64,000 bases of DNA from Polytrichum commune. Lineage: Eukaryota > Streptophyta > Polytrichopsida > Polytrichales > Polytrichaceae. Both the position numbers and the translations under genes were made by a program. The stretch is taken from positions 14,076,501 to 14,140,500 of the forward strand of contig OX485808.1 of assembly GCA_950295325.1 (NCBI GenBank), read 5' to 3'. The notes under the pieces are model-generated. The model saw only the letters and a list, made by a program, of their open reading frames with translations, ran no database searches and had not been told where the DNA came from. Positions 21,501 through 32,189 of the stretch are shown in pieces. Position 1 is the first letter of the stretch. Every line of letters begins with the position of its first letter.

Positions 21501-22044
21501 AACCTTGGGGGCCATCGTTGATCACCACCCGAAACCCTTCCTGCAATCCCTCTTGCTCCGCCACCAATTTGGCCGCATACAGAAGCTCCCCTAAAACGTC
21601 TTTATTCTTCTCACTCGCTTTGCTCAGCTGCGTCAGTCCATCTCTCTTCTTCGGAATGAGCACCACGTGCACGGGGGCTTGCGGATTGATGTCCCTGAAG
21701 GCCAGTACCTTCTCATCCTCGTACACAATCGTGGCAGGAATCTCTTTGCTCACAATTTTGTCGAATATCGTCGGGGAGTTTGTGTCCAGATTCTCCGCTG
21801 CGACCTTGGCTTCCACTTCCTCGTCCCTCCGCGCTCGCGCACAGAACAACCTTGCAGACCTGCGACCATTAATTTTCGTTTCGGAGCCAAATGTGCAACT
21901 GGAAATTCGATTCCCAGATGATTTTCGAGTGCATTGAAGGGCTGTTCTGCTAATCCTAGGCACAAGAGAGGATAAATGCTGCAGTGAAGGTGATCGGAGC
22001 GCCATTGCTATGGCTGGCGAACTCGCCAAAGCCGCCATAGCCAT
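21433..22044 (-). CDS. HIT-family (HINT-type) nucleotide hydrolase, likely plastid-targeted
   Basis: 203 residues in a single exon. Residues 1 to about 80 are Ser/Ala/Arg-rich and low in acidic residues (MAMAALASSPAIAMALRSPS, then RTALQCTRKSS), typical of a chloroplast transit peptide. The core begins TIFDKIVSKEIPATIVYEDE (about 92-111), continues FRDINPQAPVHVVLIPKK, and ends with the histidine triad H187-L-H189-L-H191-L-I followed by GGRQLKWPPG, the signature C-terminus of HINT proteins. Family members hydrolyse AMP-linked phosphoramidates such as AMP-lysine and acyl-AMP. Start: the first of two close ATGs (MAMA); both retain the leader. Plant HINT genes usually have introns, so the intronless form suggests a retrocopy or intron loss; no poly(A) trace is visible. 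The 3' end is embedded in a tandem repeat. Confidence 0.9.
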   Translation of the reverse strand: MAMAALASSPAIAMALRSPSLQHLSSLVPRISRTALQCTRKSSGNRISSCTFGSETKINGRRSARLFCARARRDEEVEAKVAAENLDTNSPTIFDKIVSKEIPATIVYEDEKVLAFRDINPQAPVHVVLIPKKRDGLTQLSKASEKNKDVLGELLYAAKLVAEQEGLQEGFRVVINDGPQGCQSVYHLHLHLIGGRQLKWPPG

Positions 22045-24609
22045 AGGTTCCCGAGCAAAACTGTGGACGAGTCATCGAGATCGAGACCGAGAGAGAGAAA
22101 ATAAGAATCTTCCAATTCCTAGATTATAGCTTCTTCCAAGTAATCCACGAATTCGTAGATATTGTTGCAGGTGTAATAACTCGTCAACTTAAGGTAAGTA
22201 TGTCTTAAACGGACACTAATCCATTTGGTACATGACGTGGCATTCCCGGATTGGGGAAGATGATGACTTTCCCATAGCATAACCATGTCCCTCCCTGTCG
22301 TCAATACACATGATCGAAGGGTCTAGAAGAGAGGCCACCGAAATGGTTATGTCCATTAACCGTGCTTGGGCCTCTTGGTCATCGATGGTTACCTAGTATT
22401 TATTTATTTAATTTCTTTGCACTCATTTCTTGTAGGATATGAAACTCGCACTTAGTGAAAAATGATTAGCAAATCTAAATCTATGCATGTAACTATCTTC
22501 TTCATGAGTTTTTGGAGCCCGTATGAACCTCCTACCGTATTCATTTTCAATTGAAAGTAGAGACTCTCCAAGTTATTAAATGACCATACATGACCCCCTA
22601 ATCATGTTGGAGAGTTGTGCCTTAGCCCTAGAGGTCCGAACATAGAAACATGCATCTTGATGTGTTATAGAATGAAGGGTGCAAGGCTAGTAAGCAAAAT
22701 CTTTGCAAAATAAACTTGTTGATATCAACTTAAAGTTGACATTCATACAATGGGTGTTTTGAAATGACTTGGTAAACTCCATGTAAGAAAGCTATAATTG
22801 TATAAAGTAAGATTGCATAGCTTTGGTTGAACTTCTTAGGTATTATGAGCACACATATAGGTCTAATATGTATTGATACATAAGGATTGATCCTGATTTA
22901 AGACATTTGCAAGTGAATCTCGTGTTTGGCATGTCCATTTATCTATCTTATGTTGACAATGTGAATGAATACAATGACCTTAGGTCTAGTAATGAACCTT
23001 GTTTGGAGGTGATGCCATGTGAAGTCAATGAAGACAACGGCATTGCTATGGTTGATGATAGGTATGCTTAAGGTATGTTGGAGTTGTTTAGTTCGATTCA
23101 TTGACACAAATTGGATCGAAAAGCGGACATTCCTAACTTTAGTTCTGATCATTGGAAGTGCATGTTTGTTGGTTTTTTCATTGAATACATGGGTCCTCCC
23201 AATTGTGCTCACTATTGAGTGTGAAATAGTTTATGAAATTTGAAGTTGTAGTCCAATCTCTTTTGAAGATGTGTTTTTATGGTGCTTGTTCGTTGGTCTT
23301 CACCGAAACACACACCAATCAAATGTAGGGATTTGATTAAGAATAGTAACCAAATAACACATGCATACATTGAGTATGATTTCAAGGCAACCTCACGAGA
23401 TGTCACATGCTTTGTGTTTACCATAACTGCCATGATATGTTGTTGGATAAGACCTGAAGCCACTAAATCCATGCATCTAGCATTCATGATCACAACATTT
23501 AACAATATGTACCACTCAAACTTCATTGTGTATTTCACGAGGTTTTGTGTAGTTGAGGATGTGATAGAGTTATTTATAAAGTAAATGAGATGAAACCATG
23601 GGTTTAGTCCCAAACCTTGAGTCTATGAGGATCAACACAGTCATTCAAGTTTTTTTATTGCTTAAACTATCATACACAAAGAGTGGTGTTAGGCAATTAA
23701 AAATCAACCTTCTTAGCTTGTCTTGCTAGAATGGGTGGGCCAAGCTAGGTATGATATGTACTTGACAATAGAAAACCATCCAAAGATTGCATTATTTGAT
23801 TCATTTTCCCTTTCACAAGTGATTTTAGGTGAAGGAATGATCTAATGTAAGTAGTTGTTAGATTTATCCTTGTGCATTTTGTTTAGTTTGAGGTCATGTT
23901 TGTGCTTCACATGCGAAAAGAAGAAAAGAGATCAACATTCTCTTCACTTATCATGCACAATTTTTCTTTTCAAAAGTGTTTTTGGTGAAGATATGATCTA
24001 GGTTGTCGGTGTTTTTCATTGTTGTTGTGCATTTTGTTTTAGTTTGTATTCCTACCTCAAAAGAAAGAAAGAGATTAACAACATCTTGACTTACATTGCT
24101 TATTTTTCATCTCAAAATTATTATTGGTGAGGTTGTGACCTAGTGTTAGGGTTCATGCTTGTTTTTTGTGAGTTTTCCTTAGTTTTAGCTTGCTTTTATC
24201 TTTAAGAGCAAAACTTTCTCACACCTACTTACTATATGATATCCGTGGAGATCACTCTTCCGGTTATAATTTCCTTATTAGAACAAGACTAACATGCTCA
24301 AAGCATGAAATGCATTGTATTGCAATTGGCATGCTCTTCAGAAATTATAATTCGTTCCCGCCACAATGCATGCATGACTTTGTACCCCCCCCCCCCCAAA
24401 AAAAATTTGAAAAATAAAAAAATGCATGCATGACATACATGAATGAAGAAAATGGATTTAAATAGATACTCTAAAGTATATTTTTATTCTATATAAATGT
24501 ATGCTTATTTTCCAATGCCCTTTTGAAAAAAATAAAATATTTTATTTATAGGAAGGGTATAAAGGAATTCATAGAAAAATCTCCTCAATTAAATACCCTC
24601 CAAATGTAC
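22045..24609. other. Intergenic with degenerate tandem repeats
   Basis: 22045-22130 should hold the HIT promoter and 5' UTR; no TATA box stands out. About 23812-24200 contains three diverged units of roughly 140-160 bp, each with 'GGTGA-GGnTnTGATCTAG' followed by 'TTGTGCATTTTGTTTAGTTTG'. There is a C run at 24384-24398. No gene recognised. Confidence 0.4.
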
Positions 24610-25328
24610 CAAACCTTGGAATATTTCCAAAATAACTAGAGTTAACTAGATTTTCTTCAATACATTTTAGGGAATGATTATAATTAACTAGAAAAAATTC
24701 AGACAACTATAACTATAATTTCAGTTGAGAGTCTTTAATATACTCAGGCCACTCAGGATCATCAAGAAACGCCTTTATATGGTCACTCACAATGTTGGGT
24801 TTTGGAACAACTTCCATGTATACCACCAACACAAATAAACACACTAGCAACACTACAACACTACAACAAAATTTCGTGAACATATTGTGCTCAACTTTAG
24901 TTAACTATATAGTTAGTTAGTTAGTTAGAAAAAATTCAGACAACTATAACTATAATTTCAATTGAGGGTCTTTAATATACTCGGGCCATTGAGGATCATC
25001 AAGAAACACCTTTATACAATAACTCACAATGTTGGATTCTAGAACAACATTCATGTACACCACCAACACAAATAACACACTAGCGACACTACAACACTGC
25101 AACAAAATTCCGTGAACAGGTTGCGCTCAACTTTAGTTAACTACATATATATGTATGTATATATATATATATATATATAACTATAATTCACAATATTTTT
25201 TGGTAGACTGAATTTAGAACAACTATAGTAACTACATTTTTTGGCAGGTCAAATCACGAACAACTATAGTTACAAAAGGCAACTAGTTAACTAATAGTTG
25301 AATAAGTTGGTTAGTTGTCCAAGGTCTG
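24610..25328. mobile_element. hAT-like MITE with 8-bp target duplication
   Basis: Flanked by AAATGTAC at 24602-24609 and 25329-25336. Termini CAAACCTTGGA and, inverted, CAGACCTTGGA. About 235 bp of its interior are tandemly duplicated (AAAAAATTCAGACAACTATA at about 24693 and 24930). A TA microsatellite lies at 25155-25180. No coding capacity. The 8-bp duplication and C-A-G-type ends indicate the hAT superfamily. Confidence 0.85.
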
Positions 25329-25366
25329 AAATGTACCTAGTTTCAAAGCTAGGATAACCCCTCCTT

Positions 25367-25467
25367 CCCCCCCCCCCCCCCCCAATGTGCACCTTCAAAT
25401 GAACTCAAATATTTGAATAGCTTCATGATGGTCATATGTGTTGAAAACCAAGGGGGGGGGGGGGGGG
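25367..25467. repeat. C17 and G16 homopolymers in inverted arrangement
   Basis: C run at 25367-25383 and G run at 25452-25467, 68 bp apart, so a single strand could fold back. They may be decayed termini of a G-rich-ended TIR element like those at 31122 and 63435. Confidence 0.6.
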
Positions 25468-26940
25468 TATTTCACTGACATTCCATTACAAATCGAGGTG
25501 AAATAAAGATAGGGTCCAATTCATGATCGTCTATTCCAAGGTTCTAGTTGGGCTCTCATTGGACCTCATAAAAAACTTTAATGTTGTTTGAAGTTTATAT
25601 TTGATGTTAATTATGTTTTATTTTAAGCATGTGACCTTGTTTGCATCTATCAGTTCATCGGTTTCAATCAGACATACACATGTGAGGTAAGTGGGCCTTT
25701 GTGTGGTCTCTTTTCTTAATTGGACCCTTATGTTGACTCAATGATACAAGACACATCACGGTGAGCTAAACTATGTGCTCAAATTTTCTAGAATCTAAAC
25801 ACCATTTTCGGTTTAAATGGTCAGCACATCTAACTTTTTGAGAGGGTCTATATTGATTGTGATCGTTTAAAGGGATTTTGTTTTCCTCTTACAACATTTG
25901 TATTTCAACTTTGATTTCCGGGGAGTGCGCCTTAATTGACCGTGCTATAGAACGTGAGTACACAAAAAGGTTCTATTTATGACTATGGTTACAAAAATAC
26001 AAATGGGTAGGGTAATCTACCTTTGGACCACGTGACCAAATTGTGTCCTATGGAAAACAATTTAGAATATACAAGTATATCATACATATTGTATATAGGA
26101 GATTATAGGACACTACGTAAAGTTTAGGCTGAAGATTTTTGCTAGGGTCTCAAGACTGGTCTCATACACATTGTAAGACATCCTTTGGTGTGTTGCGAGT
26201 GGTTTAGGGTTTAGCAATTGACCCATGGTTCCAAATGAGAGTTTGGAGTTTGAAGTAATTTTGTATATAGATGTGGGAGACTTGCTTTTTCATTTCAACA
26301 GACTCCATGCATACACGTGCTATAATATGACAATCCCCAGCATTTTGGTTGCTTAAATTGGGATGAATCAACCTCTAGAAGACTATAGGAGCTAATTGTT
26401 ATACTATCCCCCCTCGATAAGTGTTAGAAATCCAAACTCAACGAAGAAGACGAAGAATGTTACGGGCGCTCATCACGCCAAGAAAGAGATGTGTTGGAAC
26501 CAACAATGACCCGACTCTTCCGCCGGGCCCGTTGAAAGGGGGTCCCCGATGGGGCACCGTACAAAGTGTTTGGGGACTAGTTGGGCTAATCGGGTCCTCC
26601 CTTTTGAGAATCTCGGGCACAAGGGCACGTGCATGGCCCCCCATGTGACGAGCATGGGGTTAATTAATGAGCAAAAGTACATATATGACATTGTAAGTCA
26701 GCGGGCCTAATAAGCCAAGGATCGGAGCTTACAAAACTCTCAAAACCATTCGTTCATGGTGTCGATGTAGGAAAAGATTATTAAAGAAATCAAACCTAAA
26801 ACCATCCCTACTAAGATTGGTCCGCCTTGTGATCTACCGTCTTAGTACAGCTTATGACGCGGACAATATCGACGTACAAGCATTTTATAGGATCATGAAA
26901 TCGGGCGTGAATTTGATCTCGTTGTCGGCCGGTACTTAAC
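25468..26940. other. Intergenic; mariner-like end fragment
   Basis: ATACTATCCCCCCTCGATAA at 26401-26420 resembles the mariner-like terminus at 47162. A GC-richer island at 26465-26645 has short ORFs on both strands but no recognisable protein. Nothing else identified. Confidence 0.35.
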
Positions 26941-26943
26941 TTA

Positions 26944-28117
26944 GGGCCACTTTCACACACGAGCCAAGAGCTGTGACCATGCCATATGTGACCTCATATG
27001 TGACCAGGCCCTCAACACAATGCTATTTCAATGAATCTTTATTCATGCGGGTCCTCACACATGACAAAATAAAATAAACCAACGGTTCTGAGCGTTCGGA
27101 GTGCCATGGTCTCCCGGTTTTGTGCTAGACCTACCTCCAAGAGGTGGTTTTTGAAAATACTCCAAGTGACCATGAAACATGATCCATTTGAGGCCATGTA
27201 AGAATACATGTAGACTTTACATCCATCTTGCATTCACGTACTCCGTTGGTTCCTCAACGTAGTGTGAAGCAGAGCCCAACATTTTCCTTTAAATTTGCAC
27301 CCATACCCAGACCATGCCCATCAGCAGCGACCTATGCCCACCCATAGCATGACATGTGCGCACCCATGCCCACCCATGCCCACACATAGCATGACATGTG
27401 CCCACCCATGCCCACCCATGCTATTCAAATTGCGCCCATGTATTCAAAAATTGTGTAATGTGTATTACCCTCCTACACCAAGTCTTGGTTGGATTGGACA
27501 AATAAAAGGTCGTTCACTATCGCTGGCTTCAGCCCGGAGCGCTTCTTGGTTAGCGTATTCCCTGCATTTTTTCCTCTCGCTCCCTACCACTTTACAACAT
27601 CCTCTCTTTTCTTGAGTTTTGGAATCCTCTTGGTATGATTGGGTTTAAGGTAGGGTGGGAAAAGCGGAAGCACAAGAAAGTGACAAAAAAGAGACCGAGG
27701 ATTCTTGGGAGCCCAAGGACACACTCAAGAAGGAGGAGGAGGAGAACAAGAAGAAGACACACTGAAGGATGGACTCACCTTATTGGGTGAAGGTGATTTG
27801 GTGCTCTTACCCTCGAAAGCATTGAATGAGAGTTCATTCAATGACCCCTTCCAATATGCTTTGCTTTAGCCCATGCTCACCCATGCCCACCCATTATAAT
27901 ATCGAACCCATGCCCACCCATGAACAATAATATCGTAGCCATGCCCACCCATGAACAATAATATCGCAGCCATGCCCACCCATGCCCACCCAAAACCCAT
28001 GGGCATGGGTGGGCATGGGCATGGGCACCCAATGTAGGGCTCTGGTGTGAAGCAAACTTGGACCGGCTCCGCCTTTTCCACCAACGAGAGTGCTTGAAGT
28101 GTAATAGTCACGGGCCC
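26944..28117 (+). mobile_element. PIF/Harbinger-like MITE (TTA target), interrupted by a hAT-like element
   Basis: Flanked by TTA at 26941-26943 and 28118-28120. The left terminus is GGGCCACTTTCACACAC. The body matches the 42269-42729 copy (CATGCGGGTCCTCACACATGA; CCTCCAAGAGGTGGTTTTTG). A 775-bp hAT-like element plus its duplication splits it at 27270-28052. The right terminus lacks about 22 bp relative to the other copies, joining GGGCC directly to CCGTGAC. Confidence 0.8.
27270..28044. mobile_element. hAT-like non-autonomous element with CCCATGCCCAC subterminal repeats
   Basis: Target duplication GTGTGAAG at 27262-27269 and 28045-28052; termini CAGAGCCCAACATT and, inverted, CAGAGCCCTACATT. 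Both subterminal regions are packed with CCCATGCCCACC words, mostly in direct orientation, inverting once near 28000 (GGGCATGGGTGGGCATGGG). No transposase ORF. The uninterrupted empty site (GGTGTGAAGCGAGCTTGG) exists in the sister MITE near 42631. Confidence 0.9.
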
Positions 28118-28120
28118 TTA

Positions 28121-28822
28121 GACATTGTCTTTCTTGGTAGACTTTGAACTTGAAACCTATGTGAAGTTTTTCTAGAGAATGCTCAATTCTCAATTATTAA
28201 CAACCTATCAACAGCCGGGGAACAAAATGCTATGTAAATTCAAGGATATTTTAACAATGTTGGTTCATGTTTCATAAATATTTGTAAAGGTAGATATATG
28301 GAAAATGGTGAAAATAGGATGATTTGGTCAAAAAGAGTGGCTTGAATTTTTTGCAATATTTTCATGTGCATTTGTGCAAGATGGAGTAGAGTAAATGATG
28401 AGGAATGCAAGTTGTTTCATAATTTTATTCCATGTAAATAATTAGTTACATTCTCGCAAAGAAGCAAGTAAGTCGAACCCCATACTTGTATTGTAAAGTC
28501 TCCCCCCCCCCTTCATTTGAGCATCAAGATATCCTACTCTGCATAAAAATGCATAAAAATGCATACAAAACGGCTAGCTCAATGGCACTCAAAAGTGATC
28601 ATAGTGATGTGAAACAACACCTATCCGGCTAACCACTGCATCCTTTTTAGGCCGCCACTTTTACAATTAGCCATTTTGTGTTCACACAAGAATCATTCTA
28701 CCCTTAGTCTAGCACACCAATAATGGTCATTTATTGCTTTCGTTTTTTCTACCTTACTAGGTGTTGTCACGTGCAACTTGGTTCGTATGACTAAATGACA
28801 CCAAATCAACATATCAAAGGAC
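28121..28822. other. Intergenic, no gene recognised
   Basis: AT-rich sequence with a C run at 28502-28510 and a short ATGCATAAAA duplication at 28540-28565. No ORF of note. Confidence 0.4.
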
Positions 28823-29170
28823 GAACAATAGCTAGACACAATAAAGCCTTTCACATGTATCCCAAACATAACAAACTAATCAATATATTCAATTCTTCAC
28901 ACTACTAAACGCAAGAGTCATTGACAACAAACCTCATGACTCAACAATACCATATTGGATCCTGACTTGCACATGTAACAACCCACCATTGCCAATGTTT
29001 GGCTAGATTTCCGCCAAATATATCATGCACAATAAAAGCCCCACACCAAAGCCAAACATCAATAAATCTATTAGCAAACCACACATTACAATTTATTGGA
29101 TTCACCTATTGTCCATGACAAGTATTGAAAACTGCAATTAAAAAAAACAAAAAGAGTTATATGACCCACA

Positions 29171-29521
29171 ACACTAAACAATCTTATTAAATTTGGGCCG
29201 CAATATTTTCTAGAGCCCATGCTAATTCTCATAATGAGAATTAGTGTGGGTCACATTGATTTTCAACCCACACTAAATTTATAGTAGTGAATTTAATGTG
29301 GGCCATAGTTTCCTAACAATTAATGTGGGCGATCGTTTTATTTTGTGCTACTTTTGTCCTACAAGTAGTATTCAATGTGTTGGTCGGAAGTCTTTACAAA
29401 GACTTAGGGGATGACCCAGGGTATTGGACCCACGTTAATCCCCCTTTGACTAAAAATTAGTGTGGCCCATGTTAATTATCTCCATGTTGTTTTCCACCCA
29501 CACTAATAGGACTTCTAGTGT
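29171..29521. mobile_element. ~350-bp MITE with CACTA-type ends, copy 1
   Basis: Ends ACACTAAACAATC and, inverted, ACACTAGAAGTCC. The interior is rich in GTGGGCCACATTAA-type words in both orientations. Related copies at 31473-31821 and 39568-39904. Inserted in the coding part of retrotransposon copy 3. Confidence 0.75.
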
Positions 29522-29997
29522 AGTTGTCACACTTAAAACCAAAAGGGATGGAAAGTAAACCCCATGAGAACTATTACAACACATGTGAAAGGTGTCATCC
29601 ATGAAAACTCTATTTAGTAACTCAACAACCTTACAATACTTAAACAAATGTTTAACCTCTGCAATCCATACATCAAAACACCATAAATTACCTCACATAC
29701 CTTATGCGAAACAAGCAAAAATTAGACAACCAACAAACATCCATCACACCCCCACCATAACCCCTCCCTTGAATTCCATGGCCACTAAAATTCTATGTCA
29801 CGGTTCTTTCTCAAGGCATTCACCTAAGCTTATGTGTGACCCCCTTCCCAATACAACCTACATCAATTTCAATTGGATATTACCAAATTGTAAATTTGCC
29901 ATAACATAAATGTTTCAAGCACTGTCCCTCTCACCCTTCAACAAGGAATCAAAGTGCATCAAGACATAACATTATTTAGATCCATAATATTGTTAGT

Positions 29998-30094
29998 CTG
30001 TGGGACTGACAATATTCTACGTAATATTACCCACATTTAGATTGAATGTGGGGAGAATACTAGAATATTTTATAAAATATTGTCAGTCCCACAG
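29998..30094. repeat. Miniature foldback, 19-bp perfect arms
   Basis: CTGTGGGACTGACAATATT at 29998-30016 pairs with its exact reverse complement at 30076-30094. The loop holds a further hairpin (CCCACATT...AATGTGGG). It lies within foreign DNA inside retrotransposon copy 3. Confidence 0.75.
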
Positions 30095-30328
30095 TACACT
30101 GTTGTGAATCCAATTAATGTTATAGAAAACACAAAGTTGAATTGTCCAATATCTTTCGTTGAGACCACATGCCCCCCACAAGTTGCTCCTCTAAAGAGAT
30201 CTCATTGCTTCAAGGATTCTTCCAACATTCACGAGAATGTTAGGGTTACACATACCATTGATGGTAGGGTTGGGAATGTGTTGATTGATGAAATTGGAAA
30301 GCATACGGTCAAGGTAGTATTGGCTTGA
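30080..30328 (+). CDS. Hypothetical ORF fragment in inserted DNA
   Basis: 82 codons overlapping the right arm of the foldback at its start. The part from CPISFVETTCPPQVAPL onward has a protein-like composition (VRVTHTIDGRVGNVLIDEIG), but I recognise no family. Probably a remnant of a transposon gene; could be chance. Confidence 0.2.
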   Translation: MSVPQYTVVNPINVIENTKLNCPISFVETTCPPQVAPLKRSHCFKDSSNIHENVRVTHTIDGRVGNVLIDEIGKHTVKVVLA

Positions 30329-30546
30329 TAGTATTGGCTTGATAATATCTTGACTCATGTTTCGATGAACTTTCCCCCCCCTCATTTCCAACCAATGGAG
30401 GATATACTAGTACACCTTTTATGTAGAGAGGCATAAAACCTCATACTACAACACTGTCCGCTGTGTTAAGTATTTGGATAACGGGCTCACATTCACGTTG
30501 GTACCATGTACGGGCGTTCCTTTTTCCTTCTTTTCTTTTCTTTACA

Positions 30547-31121
30547 CCTTTTACGCCCATTCCTATGGTTGGAAGTCTAGCTTGGATAAGGAGAACTATG
30601 ACCATTATATTTTATGTGTGGGTAGGAAATGAGGGTGGCTAGTAATTTAACAAAACACCAATATTCAAATATAAATGATAAAATGTTGGTATAATATTGA
30701 TATTCTTGTATGTATATTTAACCCACGTTAGTTCATGTTAGTGTAAAAAACGTTGATTTCCTATTCCTCGGATTAAGCATTTATTATTGTAGGCTCAAAA
30801 ATGGCATGGGTCAAGAGAAGTTACAATGACCAAGTTGTGATATGACAAAATTATTGTGGGCCACAGTATTAGGTGTAGTGGCAAGTCCATGCCCGTAATA
30901 TGCACACCTACCATATAACTCCGATGTACCCATCTCATACCACCTCCTTCACTACCACTTTCTTTCCCTTTGAGTTTGGGGGGTTCCAAGAGCATGTTTT
31001 GTATGTGTAGATTCATGTCATAAAGTCCTTCATTGAAAGACAACAATAGCATGTGGTGAATAAATTGTGCTTTTATGCAAATGCTTACTATAGAGACCAC
31101 TATAACCATCACTGTCATTAT
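30547..31121. other. Intergenic, no gene recognised
   Basis: The minus-strand open frame at 30795-31118 (107 codons) has no recognisable domain. Its end abuts the 31122 MITE target site. Confidence 0.35.
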
Positions 31122-31391
31122 CTCGGGGGGTTCACTCCCTCTTATATATTTTCATACATGTGTGTTCGGGACCTATTTATGGGGGGGCTATTTACCTTGC
31201 AGAAAAGACTATAAGGTATGGTATTTTTCAAAATAAAGGTGTGATGGTATTTTACATGTAATCCTTTTTCACTATTTAAAAACCCCTTGTATTATATGTA
31301 AGTTTTTTACAAAATTTATCTACAATGAATATATTAGACCTTATTTTTTATCGCACGTTGTTCTACGATTTTCGCCAGTGAACCCCCCGAG
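31122..31391. mobile_element. 270-bp MITE with G-rich TIR and 8-bp duplication
   Basis: CTCGGGGGGTTCACT at the left end is repeated inverted at 31377-31391. The target duplication GTCATTAT is at 31114-31121 and 31392-31399. Shared internal words (CGTGCGATAA near the right end) link it to the elements at 60726-62211 and 63435. The 8-bp duplication fits hAT-like transposition. Confidence 0.9.
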
Positions 31392-31472
31392 GTCATTATT
31401 TTGGCTCATGTTTTTAATTAGGAATTTGAATATAATTACTAGATCAAACAATAGTCATGAATGTGACCTACT

Positions 31473-31821
31473 ACATTAAACAATCCTATCATTGCGGGCC
31501 ACATTAATTTCTAGAAGCCAATGCACTAATCCTCATAATGAGAATTAATGTGGACCACATTAAATTTTAACCCATGCTAAATTTCTAGGTACAAAATTAG
31601 TATGGGCCACATTCATTTTTTTCCCTAGAAATTAATGTGGGTGATTATTTATTTATATACTACTTTTTTCTTATAATTATTAATCAATGTCTTAGTCAGA
31701 AGTCTTCATGAAGACTTAGAGGAAGACATGGGATCTTGAATCTACATTAAATGCACCTTGCCTAGAAAAATAGTGTGGCCCATGCTAAATTTCCACCCAC
31801 ACTAATAGGACTACTTAGTGT
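31473..31821. mobile_element. ~350-bp MITE with CACTA-type ends, copy 2
   Basis: Left end ACATTAAACAATCCTATC; right end TAATAGGACTACTTAGTGT. Body colinear with copies at 29171 and 39568 (TCATAATGAGAATTAATGTG; GTCAGAAGTCTTCATGAAGA). Confidence 0.75.
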
Positions 31822-32156
31822 GCCTTTAGGGGTAAAAATTTAGATGGCCTTGATCATCCCATCTTTTGGGAAAGAACAAATTGGGACCATAATCTCCAAA
31901 ACCATCCGAAACTACATATTTGAATATCAATCACTTGTTAGCTCTTTAATGCCTGAAAGACCCCTAGGGGGCTTAATGTGATTGGATGTTGTTTTTGTGA
32001 ATGTCACCAATATTGTCAACTAATTCCCAAACTTAACTAGCATCATTTCAAGATGCTATCTATGATTGAACGGTTGCATTCGTGTATAACACATATTTTG
32101 AATGAGTCACACTCCAAAAATTGAAAATATTTGAATACATTATTGTTAATCTTACA

Positions 32157-32189
<33 letters not shown>

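Larger units (their letters stand above)
28823..30546 (+). mobile_element. Non-LTR retrotransposon, copy 3, degraded and multiply interrupted
   Basis: Translated fragments match copies 1 and 2: RTIARHNKAFH near 28823-28855, a W-I-L-T-C-T-C cluster near 28958-28975, and YWIHLL-type remains of the F-I-E-F-T-Y block near 29090-29110. Coding similarity resumes after the MITE at 29171-29521 with KGVIHENSI (about 29590-29615). The 3' UTR reappears at 30418-30546 (GAGGCATAAAACCTCATAC, ACGGGCGTTC, CT-rich tail). Unrelated DNA between about 29790 and 30390 is a second insertion. Many stops and frameshifts. Confidence 0.6.

Noticed and set aside
27295-27615. ORF rich in Pro/His/Met (CCCATGCCCACC repeats)
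   Set aside because: Encoded by subterminal repeats of a non-autonomous transposon; not a protein gene.
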